Shown: positions 1 to 8,465 of the stretch, piece after piece
How the letters are laid out: the number at the start of each line of letters is the position of its first letter
Position numbering within the stretch: position 1 is the stretch's first letter
Origin: Nocardioides sp. TRM66260-LWL
Lineage (GTDB): Bacteria; Actinomycetota; Actinomycetes; Propionibacteriales; Nocardioidaceae
Assembly (NCBI RefSeq): GCF_020075545.1
Contig: NZ_JAIQZK010000002.1
Span: 186,001-250,000, forward strand
Reading direction: 5' to 3'
DNA length: 64,000 nucleotides
The notes under the pieces: model-generated
Seen by the model: only the letters and a program-made list of their open reading frames with translations
Databases searched by the model: none
What the model was told of the DNA's origin: nothing
Made by a program: the position numbers and the translations under genes

Positions 1-571
1 CCTTCAGGTCGCCCAGCAGCGCCTTCGCCTCGGCGAGCTTGTCGTCGATCGTCCGCTTGTCGTCGGCGAGGCCCTTCTTCAGCGCGGCCAGCCGGTCGGC
101 CCGGTCCTGGGCGGCGGCGGTGCGCAGGCGCAGCGCCTCGGCCTGGGTGGCGTAGGAGGAGTAGAGCTGCTGCTGGATGTCGTCGAAGGAGGCCATGGTG
201 GCCATCTGGTCGAGGAAGGCGCTCGGGTCGCGCGAGACCACGACCTCGCCCACGGCGGAGAGGCCCTGGCCCTCGTACTGGCGCACCACGGAGTCGCGCA
301 CCTGGGCACGAGCGGACTGCAGGCCGCGCGCCTGACGCCGCTGGTCGGCACGGAGCAGCCGCAGGTCCTGCTGGAGCTCGGAGAGCTGGAGGCGCGCGTC
401 GTTGTAGCGCTCGGAGGCCTGCTCGGCCTGGCGGTAGAGGGCGTCGACCCGCGCCTGCACCGACTCGACGCTGGGCTTGGCCTGGGCCGACTGGGCCGGG
501 ATGAGTCCGGCGACGGCCACCAGGGCCAGTCCGGCAGCGGCGCTGCCGATTCGCTTCCGTCCGTGGTGCAC
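1..571 (-). CDS. secreted NlpC/P60-type cell-wall hydrolase, N-terminal part (runs off the window)
   Basis: Only the first 190 codons are present; the 3' end lies outside the window. The GTG start at 571 is preceded by AAGGAG about 10 nt upstream. A signal peptide is clear: basic residues HHGRKR, a hydrophobic stretch to about residue 24, then AQSAQA before the mature start near residue 32. The rest is a long helical coiled coil rich in Q, A, R and E, as in the N-terminal domain of RipA-like D,L-endopeptidases, which fold back on a C-terminal NlpC/P60 domain. That catalytic domain is not visible, so the enzymatic assignment is inferred from the coiled coil, the c-di-AMP riboswitch upstream (a typical leader of actinobacterial wall hydrolases) and the neighbouring Rv2191-like and trpD genes. 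Confidence 0.75.
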   Translation of the reverse strand, partial: MHHGRKRIGSAAAGLALVAVAGLIPAQSAQAKPSVESVQARVDALYRQAEQASERYNDARLQLSELQQDLRLLRADQRRQARGLQSARAQVRDSVVRQYEGQGLSAVGEVVVSRDPSAFLDQMATMASFDDIQQQLYSSYATQAEALRLRTAAAQDRADRLAALKKGLADDKRTIDDKLAEAKALLGDLK

Positions 572-594
572 GAGCGGGCGCTCTCCTTGTTCGT

Positions 595-735
595 CGTGAC
601 GCCTACCGGGTGAGCTGACGGGTTCAGGCACGACTTGCCCTACCCCTGCTCCTCGACGGTGGTCGCCTCGCAGGGGATGCACCCCAGGTGAGTTGGTTCC
701 CCGGCTCCCCCGCGGGCGGGGGACTCGACGCGGAG
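595..735 (-). promoter_or_regulatory. c-di-AMP (ydaO/yuaA-type) riboswitch
   Basis: Read on the minus strand, the leader contains the conserved blocks of the ydaO class in order: GGGGAACCAACTCACCTGGG (about 690-709), GGTAGGGCAAGTC (about 635-648), and CCCGTCAGCTCACCCGGTAG (about 603-622) ending in GGCGTC. It lies between a sigma-A promoter and the ribosome-binding site of the wall hydrolase gene. In actinobacteria this class binds c-di-AMP and usually switches such hydrolases off. The exact 5' boundary is estimated. Confidence 0.9.
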
Positions 736-782
736 CGCGCGCGGCCCGTCGGTGGATCGCTTCGACGCACTCCTGTGAGGTG

Positions 783-812
783 AGGCTAGACAACCCGTGG
801 GAGGCGCGCCAA
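783..812 (-). promoter_or_regulatory. sigma-A promoter of the riboswitch/hydrolase transcript
   Basis: A -35 TTGGCG (807-812) and a -10 TAGCCT (783-788) are separated by 18 bp. Transcription would begin near 776, about 40 nt before the riboswitch core. I see no gene or other clear element from 813 to 930. Confidence 0.65.
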
Positions 813-930
813 AACAACTCGCGAAGCGACCCCTCCGATCGGTGTGATCTGGGCCCGGTCCCCGCCTCGTGCGTCACCTCCGCCTCCTGCGTCCCACCAG
901 CACCAGGGCGCGACGGTCGTGCGAGGCGCC

Positions 931-1137
931 TCAGGCCGACTCGACGAACGGCGGGTCCAGGGGCTCCACGAGCCGCAGCGGGGGGATCAGCCCGCCGGCG
1001 GCCAGCACGGCGAGGGCGCGCTGCTCGTCGGCGTCGAGGCTCAGCTCCGGCGGCGGGCCGAGGAGCGCGGTGACGACGCAGTCGTGGCACAGCAGGTCGC
1101 GCATCAGGCAGGAGTCGCAGTCGATTCGCATGCTCAT
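931..1137 (-). CDS. small conserved protein with two CxxC pairs
   Basis: This 68-residue protein begins MSMRIDCDSC and carries Cys pairs spaced CxxC-x6-CxxC within its first 20 residues, followed by VVTALLGPPPE and a short acidic/hydrophobic helix ending in PPLRLV. The four cysteines suggest a small zinc or Fe-S site. I recall similar short hypothetical proteins in Streptomyces and relatives but know no function. The ATG at 1137 is chosen because a -10-like CAGCGT ends 7 nt upstream; the in-frame ATG at 1131 is the alternative. A promoter matching the RecA-independent DNA-damage consensus directly precedes it, so a damage-related role is possible. Confidence 0.7.
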   Translation of the reverse strand: MSMRIDCDSCLMRDLLCHDCVVTALLGPPPELSLDADEQRALAVLAAGGLIPPLRLVEPLDPPFVESA

Positions 1138-1144
1138 GGCCGGA

Positions 1145-1167
1145 ACGCTGACAGCGACCGCCGACAA
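1145..1167 (-). promoter_or_regulatory. PafBC-type (RecA-independent DNA damage) promoter
   Basis: On the minus strand TTGTCGGCG (1159-1167), 8 nt, then CAGCGT (1145-1150). This matches the spacing of the mycobacterial RecA-NDp consensus tTGTCRgtg-N8-TAnnnT, except for C instead of T at the first -10 base and at position 8 of the upstream box. The start codon follows after 7 nt. Confidence 0.6.
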
Positions 1168-1183
1168 TTCCGGGCGAGCGGGC

Positions 1184-2551
1184 TCAGCGGGCGAGCAGGT
1201 CGAGCAGCACCCGGCTCGGGACGCCGCGGGCGCCGGCCCGGGCGGTCCGCGCGCGGACCGCGGCGTCGTCGGTGACGACCAGCACCACGCGCCCGTCGGG
1301 CTCGGCCTCGACCAGCTCGCCGATCACGTCGTCGGCGATCACCCCCGGCGGGCTGAACAGCACCCGCACGCCGCGCGGCGGACGCACCGGCGGGCGCTCC
1401 GAGGCCTCGGCGGCGTCGAAGACGACCGTGGTCTCGGCTCCGGTGCGGGCCGCGAGCGGCGCGAGCGCGGCGAGCAGACGGGCCCGCTGGACGTCGAGGG
1501 GGGCGCCGGGCCACCCGGCCTTGCTGACGTTGTACCCGTCGACCACCAGGCGGCTGCGCGGCATCGCGAGCCGCGCCTCGAGCATCGTCACCGTGAGCGC
1601 CGGCCCCGCGTCGGACAGCTCGGGCGCGCCGTCGGCCGCCAGGCGCGTCTCGACGCGCTCGCCGGGCGTCCCGAGCGCGGTGGGCAGGGCGAGCTCGCGC
1701 CGCAGGCCCGCCGCGGCCTCGAGCACCGTCTCGAGCAGGACGCGCGCCCGCAGGCTCGCCTCCTCGCGCTCGCGACGGGCGCGCTGGCGGGCCCCGCCCG
1801 CGTCGTCCGCCGGGGCCCCGCCCCGCTCGGACCGCGTCGCCCGCTCGGCGCGGGACGCGGCGTCCCGCGCGGCCTCCTCGGCCCGGGCCAGCGCCGCCGC
1901 GAGGTCGGCGACCTCGGCGCGCGCGGCGTCCCGCTCGGCCTCCGCGGCCGAGAGCCGGGCCGCCAGGGAGGCGTCCGGCGCGGCACGGCGCAGCTCGCCC
2001 ACGCGCCGCCGCAGCGCGGCGATCTCCGCCTTCGCCTCGTCCAGGTCGTGACGGTGGGCCGCCCGGGCCTCCCGCAGGCGCTGCTCGGCGTCGGCGAGGC
2101 GGCGGACGAGGCGGGCGACCCGCCCGTCGTCGTCCGGGGCGCCGCTCCCGTCCGCCGGACGCAGCCGCTCGAGGGCCGCGGCGAGGGTCTGGGCCCAGCC
2201 CTCGCCCCGGTGCAGCCAGGCGTGGGCGGCCAGCCCCGCGGGATCGTCGAGGTCGTCCGGACCGTCGGGATCGCCGGGCGCCCCGGGGTCCGCCGCCGGC
2301 CGCCCCGCGGCGTCCGCGCCCTCGCGCACCGCGACGAGCACCGCCAGCCGCTCGCGCAGCGCGTCGTCGGCCAGCGCGTCGAGCACCGCGGACGAGCCGA
2401 GGCGCGCGCGTCGCGCCGGGGCGAACGCCGCGATCCGCCGCAGGGCGGGAGGCAGCGAGCCGGCCTCGGGCAGCACCTCGACCACGAGCGCGACGATGCG
2501 GGCGCGCACCTCGTCGGGCAGGTCGACGGCGGCGGGAGGCTCGACGGACAT
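1184..2551 (-). CDS. NYN (PIN-like) domain RNase-type protein with long coiled coil
   Basis: The 455-residue protein starts at ATG 2551 behind GAGGAGG. Residues 1-120 are an Ala/Leu-rich helical region. Residues about 150-270 are a charged coiled coil rich in A, E and R. The C-terminal 130 residues form a YacP/NYN-like domain: SRLVVDGYNVSKAGWPG, TTVVFDA, DDVIGELVEAEP and VVLVVTDDAAVR place the acidic residues expected of a PIN-like metal site. YacP-type proteins act in RNA metabolism. It is transcribed divergently from the exonuclease/GIY-YIG gene and ends just upstream of the small CxxC gene, which has its own promoter. Specific substrate unknown. Confidence 0.8.
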   Translation of the reverse strand: MSVEPPAAVDLPDEVRARIVALVVEVLPEAGSLPPALRRIAAFAPARRARLGSSAVLDALADDALRERLAVLVAVREGADAAGRPAADPGAPGDPDGPDDLDDPAGLAAHAWLHRGEGWAQTLAAALERLRPADGSGAPDDDGRVARLVRRLADAEQRLREARAAHRHDLDEAKAEIAALRRRVGELRRAAPDASLAARLSAAEAERDAARAEVADLAAALARAEEAARDAASRAERATRSERGGAPADDAGGARQRARREREEASLRARVLLETVLEAAAGLRRELALPTALGTPGERVETRLAADGAPELSDAGPALTVTMLEARLAMPRSRLVVDGYNVSKAGWPGAPLDVQRARLLAALAPLAARTGAETTVVFDAAEASERPPVRPPRGVRVLFSPPGVIADDVIGELVEAEPDGRVVLVVTDDAAVRARTARAGARGVPSRVLLDLLAR

Positions 2552-2681
2552 CGGTCCTCCTCGGGGCTGGTCGGGGTCACGCACGGGACGGGCCCCGCGC
2601 CACGGACGCGGACGCGGACGCGGCCACGCGTGGGGCGGGCCGAGCCTACGGCCGACGCGCCGCACGCCCGCCGTCCCGAGA

Positions 2682-2704
2682 TTGTCGGCGGTCGCGCCTA
2701 GCGT
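2682..2704 (+). promoter_or_regulatory. PafBC-type (RecA-independent DNA damage) promoter
   Basis: TTGTCGGCG (2682-2690), 8 nt, TAGCGT (2699-2704), then 7 nt to the ATG at 2712. The box and spacing fit tTGTCRgtg-N8-TAnnnT, the mycobacterial RecA-independent damage promoter bound by PafBC. The 15 nt ATTGTCGGCGGTCGC is identical in the promoter of the small CxxC gene at 1145-1167. Confidence 0.7.
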
Positions 2705-2711
2705 CGCGTCC

Positions 2712-4499
2712 ATGGTGGCGCAGCAGTCCGAACGGCCCGCCCGCGGGCCCGCCTGGGAGGCCCAGCGGGGCTTCGACGAGCTCGGCCGGCCGCTGCGCGA
2801 CGTCACCTTCTGCGTGGTCGACCTCGAGACGACCGGCGGCTCGGCCGCCGGCGGCTCGATGATCACCGAGGTCGGCGCGGTGAAGGTCCGCGGCGGCGAG
2901 GTGCTCGGCGAGTTCCAGACCCTCGTCGACCCCCGCGGCTCGATCCCGCCGTTCATCGCCGTGCTCACCGGCATCTCCGACTCCATGGTGGCGGGGGCGC
3001 CGCGCATCGAGTCGGTCCTGCCGGCGTTCCTGGAGTTCGCGGCCGGCTGCGTCCTGGTGGCGCACAACGCCCCGTTCGACGTCGGCTTCCTCCAGCACTT
3101 CGCGGCCGAGCAGGGCCTGCCGTGGCCTCGCTTCGAGATCGTCGACACCGCGCGGCTGGCGCGCCGCGTCGTCACGCGCGACGACGCGCCGAACTGCAAG
3201 CTGTCCTCCCTCGCGGCGGCGTTCGGCTCGACCACCACGCCGAACCACCGCGCGCTCTCCGACGCGCGGGCCACCGTCGACGTCCTCCACGGCCTGCTCG
3301 ACCGGCTCGGCAACCTCGGGGTCCACACGCTCGAGGAGCTGCAGACCTACACCTCCCGGGTCACGGTCGCGCAGCGGCGCAAGCGGCATCTCGCCGAGGG
3401 GCTGCCGCACGCCCCGGGGGTCTACCTCTTCCGCGACGCGCGCGAGAAGGTCCTCTACGTCGGCACCTCGCGCGACCTGCGCACGCGGGTGCGCACCTAC
3501 TTCACCGCCTCGGAGACCCGCTCCCGCATGGGCGAGATGGTCGCGCTGGCCGCGTCGGTCACCCCGGTCGTGTGCGCGACCCCTCTGGAGGCGCAGGTGC
3601 GCGAGCTGCGCCTGATCGGCGAGCACAAGCCGCCCTACAACCGCCGCTCCCGGTTCCCCGAGCGCATGCACTTCGTCAAGCTCACCCGCGAGCCGTGGCC
3701 ACGGCTGGCGATCGTGCGCGCGGTCAAGGACGACGACGCCGACTACCTGGGCCCCTTCTCCTCCTCCGGAGCCGCGGAGCGCTGCGTCGCCGCCCTGCAC
3801 GAGGTGTTCCCGGTGCGGCAGTGCACCGGACGCCTGGCCCGCCGGCCCCGCCGCACCGCGTGCGTGCTCGCCGAGCTCGGTCGCTGCCTGTCCCCCTGCG
3901 ACGGCTCGGCCGACCCCGAGGCCTACGCCGCGCTCGTCGACGCGCTGCGCACCGCGCTCCTGCACGACCCCGATCCCGTGGTCACCGGCCTCGAGCGACG
4001 CATGGGCCGCCTCGCCGCCGACGAGCGGTTCGAGGAGGCCGGGCAGCACCGCGATCGGCTCACCGCCTTCGTCCGCGCCGCCGCCCGTCACCAGCGGCTG
4101 AGCGCGCTCACCTCGTGCCCCGAGCTGGTGGCGGCACGCCGCGAGGACGACGACACCTGGGCCGTGCACGTGGTGCGCCACGGTCGCCTCGCCGCGGCCG
4201 GCGTCATCCCGCGCGGCGCCGACGCCCACCAGTACGTCGCCCAGCTGCGGGCCGGGGCCGAGACCGTCCGCCCGGCGCCGGGGCCCGTGCCCGCGGCCAG
4301 CCCGGAGGAGACCGAGCGCATCCTGCGCTGGCTGGAGTCCGACGGCGTGCGCCTGGTCGAGCTCGAGGGCACCTGGGCCTGCCCCGTCCGGGGAGCCCAT
4401 CGCCACCTGCCCCGGCACGACGCCGTCGCCGCCTCGAGGCGCAGCCTGGTGCCCTTCGACGACCGACGATCGCTGCGGCCGACAGGCCCCGTGGCCTAG
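2712..4499 (+). CDS. DEDDh 3'-5' exonuclease fused to a UvrC-like GIY-YIG domain
   Basis: A 595-residue two-part nuclease of the Rv2191 type. Residues about 30-200 are a DnaQ-like DEDDh exonuclease: VVDLETTGG (Asp37, Glu39), VAHNAPFDVGF near 116, and NHRALSDARATVDVL near 178. Residues about 230-310 are a GIY-YIG module, APGVYLF...VLYVG with RDLRTRVRTYF. Near 425-455, RMGRLAADERFEEAGQHRDRL resembles a UVR motif. The C-terminal RNase H-like nuclease and HhH domains of true UvrC are absent, as in Cho-like proteins. Exonuclease plus GIY-YIG suggests incision and trimming in DNA repair, which fits the damage-type promoter. The ATG sits 7 nt after TAGCGT, so the mRNA is probably leaderless. Its TAG stop doubles as the -10 of the next gene. 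Confidence 0.9.
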   Translation: MVAQQSERPARGPAWEAQRGFDELGRPLRDVTFCVVDLETTGGSAAGGSMITEVGAVKVRGGEVLGEFQTLVDPRGSIPPFIAVLTGISDSMVAGAPRIESVLPAFLEFAAGCVLVAHNAPFDVGFLQHFAAEQGLPWPRFEIVDTARLARRVVTRDDAPNCKLSSLAAAFGSTTTPNHRALSDARATVDVLHGLLDRLGNLGVHTLEELQTYTSRVTVAQRRKRHLAEGLPHAPGVYLFRDAREKVLYVGTSRDLRTRVRTYFTASETRSRMGEMVALAASVTPVVCATPLEAQVRELRLIGEHKPPYNRRSRFPERMHFVKLTREPWPRLAIVRAVKDDDADYLGPFSSSGAAERCVAALHEVFPVRQCTGRLARRPRRTACVLAELGRCLSPCDGSADPEAYAALVDALRTALLHDPDPVVTGLERRMGRLAADERFEEAGQHRDRLTAFVRAAARHQRLSALTSCPELVAARREDDDTWAVHVVRHGRLAAAGVIPRGADAHQYVAQLRAGAETVRPAPGPVPAASPEETERILRWLESDGVRLVELEGTWACPVRGAHRHLPRHDAVAASRRSLVPFDDRRSLRPTGPVA

Positions 4500-4502
4500 C
4501 CT
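4497..4502 (+). promoter_or_regulatory. leaderless -10 box TAGCCT
   Basis: TAGCCT ends 6 nt before the ATG at 4509. Its first three bases are the stop codon of the upstream nuclease gene. Confidence 0.5.
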
Positions 4503-4508
4503 CGGCCC

Positions 4509-4787
4509 ATGATCACCGCGATCGTGTTCGTCCACGCCGACGTCGCCCGCATCCCCGAGGTCGCCGAGGCGATCGCCGCCCTCGAGGGCGTCTCCGAGGT
4601 CTACTCGGTCACCGGCGAGATCGACCTGATCGCGCTCATCCGCGTGCGCTCGCACGACGAGATCGCCGCCGTCGTCGCCGATCGGCTCAACAAGGTGCCC
4701 GGCGTGGTGTCCACCCAGACCCACATCGCGTTCCGCGCCTACTCGCGGCACGATCTCGAGACGGCGTTCTCCCTCGGACTCGACTGA
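4509..4787 (+). CDS. stand-alone Lrp/AsnC ligand-binding (RAM) domain protein
   Basis: A 92-residue protein made only of the Lrp/AsnC effector-binding alpha/beta domain: MITAIVFVHADV..., a VYSVTGEIDLIALIRVR strand block containing the G-E-x-D motif, and VVSTQTHIAFRAYS at the C-terminal strand. The N-terminal HTH of full regulators is missing, so it cannot bind DNA alone; such stand-alone RAM proteins form oligomers that bind amino acids and may act on partners. It starts 9 nt after the nuclease stop and is followed after 20 nt by a membrane-protein gene, so the two probably share a transcript. Confidence 0.85.
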   Translation: MITAIVFVHADVARIPEVAEAIAALEGVSEVYSVTGEIDLIALIRVRSHDEIAAVVADRLNKVPGVVSTQTHIAFRAYSRHDLETAFSLGLD

Positions 4788-4807
4788 CCCCTGCCGATCC
4801 CTCCCCC

Positions 4808-6187
4808 GTGGTCACCCGCCTGGTCCGCACCGGCCTCCCTGCGCTCCTCACCGCGGCGGTGCTCGCCGTCGTGGCGCTGCGCCAGCTGCGCCAGCCGATC
4901 AACATCGACACCTTCTTCCACCTGCGGCTCGGCGAGCGGTTCCTGACCGACTGGTCGCCGTGGGCGCCCGGCGAGCCGACGTCGTACGCGACCAAGCACT
5001 GGTACCCGACGCAGTGGCTGAGCCAGATCGTGCTGGCCGGCACCGACGACGTCCTCGGCCTGCGTGGCGTGCTCTGGCTGGCCTCCGCGGTCGGGGTGGT
5101 CTTCATGCTGGTGGTCCTGCGCGCGTGTCGGCGGGAGAGCACGCTGGCGGTGGCGGCCCCGCTGGCGGCGGTCACGATGCTCGCGTCCGTGCCGTCGATC
5201 TCGAGCCGCCCGCAGCTGGTCAGCTACCTCCTGGTGGTCGTCACCCTCGGCGCGTGGCTCGGCACCGCGCGCGACGGACGCGTCCGCTGGTGGCTCGTCC
5301 CCCTCACCTGGCTGTGGGCGATGCTCCACGGGATGTGGCTGATCGGCGTGGTCACGAGCCTGGCCGGGGCGGTCGGCCTGCTGCTCGACAGTCCCGGGGA
5401 CCGGCGGCGGTCGGCGCGCGCCCTGGCCGTCCCGGTCAGCTCCCTGCTGGCGGCCGGGCTGACGCCCGTCGGCCCGGGTCTCTACGACGCCGTGCTCACC
5501 GTCGGCGGCCGCACCGAGTACTTCAGCGAGTGGCGCCCGACCGACTTCACCTCGCCGACCGGCGCCGTCGTCGCGGCGCTGATCGCGGCGAGCGTCGTGG
5601 CGCGGGCGCGATCCGGCCCCGACGGCTGGCTGGCCGACCTGCTCCTGCTGGAGTCGATCGGCTGGGCGCTCTACAACAGCCGGGGCATCCCCGTGGCGGC
5701 CGCGATGCTCGCGGTGCTGCTGGCCCGCCAGCTCGGACGCGGCGCCGTCAGGCCCACCCCGGTCTCGGCGCGTGAGTCGCGGCTGACGCTGCTCGCCGCG
5801 GCCGTGGCCGTCACGGCGGCGGCGGGGTTCGCCGCGCTCATGCCCGACCCCACGCCCGAGGAGCCCTCCTGGCTCGCGCCGAGCCTGCGCGCGCTGCCGC
5901 CGGGCACGCCGGTCCTGAGCGAGATCCCCTTCGGCTCCTACCTGCTCTGGGCGCACCCGGAGGTCGACGCCGCCTACAACGGCTACGCCGACGCCTACAC
6001 CGACGCCGAGCTGAAGGACGTCTTCGACGTGCTCGATCGGGAGGCCGGCTGGCTGGAGGTCATCGACCGTCAGGGCATCGACGTCGCGCTCGTGCGCACC
6101 GACGGCCCGCTCGCCTACGACCTCGAGCGGGTCGGCGGCTGGCGGGTGGTGCACCGCGCGGACGACGTCGTCATGCTCGCGCGCTGA
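4808..6187 (+). CDS. polytopic membrane protein, possibly GT-C glycosyltransferase-like
   Basis: The 459-residue product (GTG start at 4808) has an N-terminal membrane helix (residues about 5-22), then an extracytoplasmic loop with NIDTFFHLRLGERFL and a Trp/Tyr-rich TKHWYPTQWLSQI. Around eight more hydrophobic segments follow to about residue 350, and then a soluble C-terminal region of about 100 residues (LPPGTPVLSEIPFGSYLLW, YNGYADAYTDAEL). A first periplasmic loop with an acidic residue and aromatics, then many helices and a soluble tail, is the plan of GT-C lipid-linked sugar transferases, but I recognise no diagnostic motif. It converges on trpD with 8 nt between the stops. Confidence 0.7.
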   Translation: MVTRLVRTGLPALLTAAVLAVVALRQLRQPINIDTFFHLRLGERFLTDWSPWAPGEPTSYATKHWYPTQWLSQIVLAGTDDVLGLRGVLWLASAVGVVFMLVVLRACRRESTLAVAAPLAAVTMLASVPSISSRPQLVSYLLVVVTLGAWLGTARDGRVRWWLVPLTWLWAMLHGMWLIGVVTSLAGAVGLLLDSPGDRRRSARALAVPVSSLLAAGLTPVGPGLYDAVLTVGGRTEYFSEWRPTDFTSPTGAVVAALIAASVVARARSGPDGWLADLLLLESIGWALYNSRGIPVAAAMLAVLLARQLGRGAVRPTPVSARESRLTLLAAAVAVTAAAGFAALMPDPTPEEPSWLAPSLRALPPGTPVLSEIPFGSYLLWAHPEVDAAYNGYADAYTDAELKDVFDVLDREAGWLEVIDRQGIDVALVRTDGPLAYDLERVGGWRVVHRADDVVMLAR

Positions 6188-6195
6188 GCGACTGC

Positions 6196-7250
<1,055 letters not shown>

Positions 7251-7251
<1 letters not shown>

Positions 7252-7667
7252 CAGGAGGCGGGGACGGCGCGCGCCCGCAGCAGCGCGACGACCGTCTCGG
7301 CGAGGTGCAGCGGGTCGATCGGGTGGGAGACCGCGGCCTCGGCCCGCGACCAGGTCGCGAGCCAGGCGTCCTGGGGGCGTCCGGTCAGGACGACGACCGG
7401 CGGGCACCGGTAGATCTCGTCCTTGAGCTGCTTGGCGATGCCCATGCCCCCGGCGGGCACGGCCTCGCCGTCGAGGACCGCGAGGTCGATGGTGCCGGAG
7501 TCCATCGTCGAGCGGACGACCGGCTCGGTGGCGACCTCGACGTACTGCACCTCCGGCAGGTCGGGGTGCGGCCGGCGGCCGAGCGCGAGGATCACCTGCT
7601 GACGCGTGGTGACGTCGTCGCTGTAGACCAGGACGCGGAGCGGACGGTCCGTCGTGGGCTCACTCAC
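7251..7667 (-). CDS. CheY-like receiver-domain protein, single domain, atypical
   Basis: A 138-residue protein made only of a receiver fold. It has VLVYSDD (acidic pocket), LAVLDGE (putative phospho-acceptor Asp near residue 68), VVVLTGR (conserved Thr) and AAVSHPIDP, where the normally invariant lysine before Pro is histidine. No output domain follows. Loss of the lysine suggests weak or no phosphorylation-driven switching. The GTG at 7667 begins 7 nt after TAGCAT, implying a leaderless mRNA. It is co-transcribed with trpD (1 nt overlap) and faces the ctaE-qcrCAB operon across a 111 bp divergent promoter region. Confidence 0.75.
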
Positions 7668-7674
7668 GCGGGCG

Positions 7675-7680
7675 ATGCTA
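7675..7680 (-). promoter_or_regulatory. leaderless -10 box TAGCAT
   Basis: On the minus strand TAGCAT ends 7 nt before the GTG start at 7667 of the receiver-domain gene. Confidence 0.5.
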
Positions 7681-7707
7681 GCCCTCCGCGGGCGCGCGCG
7701 GGCGACG

Positions 7708-7730
7708 TGAGACATCCCTCGTCTGAGACA
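7708..7730. repeat. TGAGACA direct repeat in the trpD/ctaE divergent promoter region
   Basis: TGAGACA occurs at 7708-7714 and 7724-7730, 16 bp apart, between the divergent receiver/trpD and ctaE-qcr operons. The half-sites sit on the same helical side and could be a regulator-binding site. No regulator is known. Confidence 0.35.
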
Positions 7731-7766
7731 GCGGGGACCCCACGTCGCGGATAGCCCCTCGTCGGC

Positions 7767-7772
7767 CATAAT
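7767..7772 (+). promoter_or_regulatory. -10 box CATAAT of the ctaE-qcrCAB operon
   Basis: CATAAT lies 6 nt upstream of the GTG at 7779, so transcription would start at or next to the initiation codon. No good -35 is visible. Confidence 0.55.
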
Positions 7773-7778
7773 GGATCC

Positions 7779-8417
7779 GTGGCGACTACGGCAACCATCC
7801 CTGCGTCCCGTCTGCACGGGCATCACGACCGGCCGAGCATGGTCAGCGTCGGAACCATCATCTGGCTCTCCAGCGAGCTGATGTTCTTCGCGGCGCTGTT
7901 CGCGGCGTACTTCACGATCCGCGCGGTCAGCCCGCAGCTGTGGGCGCAGAACACCGAGTCGCTCAACATCCCGTTCGCCTCGGCGAACACCACGATCCTG
8001 GTGCTCTCCTCCCTCACCTGCCAGCTCGGCGTGTTCGCGGCCGAGCGCGGCCAGGTCAGCCGCTCCGGCTCCCTGCTGCAGATCAAGGGCTGGGGCCTGC
8101 GCGAGTGGTTCATCCTCACGTACCTCATGGGCGCCGTGTTCATCGGCGGCCAGGCCGTGGAGTACACCGAGCTCGTCCACGAGGGCATCACCATCCAGGA
8201 CTCCGCCTACGGCACGATGTTCTACCTGACCACGGGCTTCCACGGCCTGCACGTCACCGGTGGCCTCATCGCCTTCCTGCTCGTCCTCGGACGCACCTAT
8301 CTCGCCCGCCGCTTCACCCACGAGCAGGCCGTCAGCGCCATCGTCGTGTCGTACTACTGGCACTTCGTCGACGTCGTCTGGATCGGGCTCTTCGCCACGA
8401 TCTACCTCGTCAAGTAA
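7779..8417 (+). CDS. ctaE: cytochrome c oxidase (aa3) subunit III
   Basis: A 212-residue membrane subunit of the aa3 terminal oxidase with five to six hydrophobic helices. The family motifs are [17 protein letters not shown] near residue 29, [27 protein letters not shown] with paired histidines near 150, and [11 protein letters not shown] near the C-terminus. It heads the ctaE-qcrC-qcrA-qcrB operon, as in mycobacteria and corynebacteria, where oxidase and bc1 complexes form a supercomplex. The GTG at 7779 is 6 nt after CATAAT (probably leaderless), while qcrC 48 nt downstream has its own ribosome-binding site. Confidence 0.97.
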   Translation: MATTATIPASRLHGHHDRPSMVSVGTIIWLSSELMFFAALFAAYFTIRAVSPQLWAQNTESLNIPFASANTTILVLSSLTCQLGVFAAERGQVSRSGSLLQIKGWGLREWFILTYLMGAVFIGGQAVEYTELVHEGITIQDSAYGTMFYLTTGFHGLHVTGGLIAFLLVLGRTYLARRFTHEQAVSAIVVSYYWHFVDVVWIGLFATIYLVK

Positions 8418-8465
8418 CCCGTCGTCGCCCGCCGACTCCTTCAAGGATCGAGGACAAGTCACATC

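Noticed and set aside
79..351. 90-codon minus-strand frame within the wall hydrolase
   Set aside because: It is an out-of-frame shadow; the correct frame gives a signal peptide and coiled coil and runs to the window edge.
869..2701. 610-codon plus-strand open frame
   Set aside because: A high-GC shadow opposite the NYN gene: Arg/Gly/Ala-rich, no domain, no ribosome-binding site.
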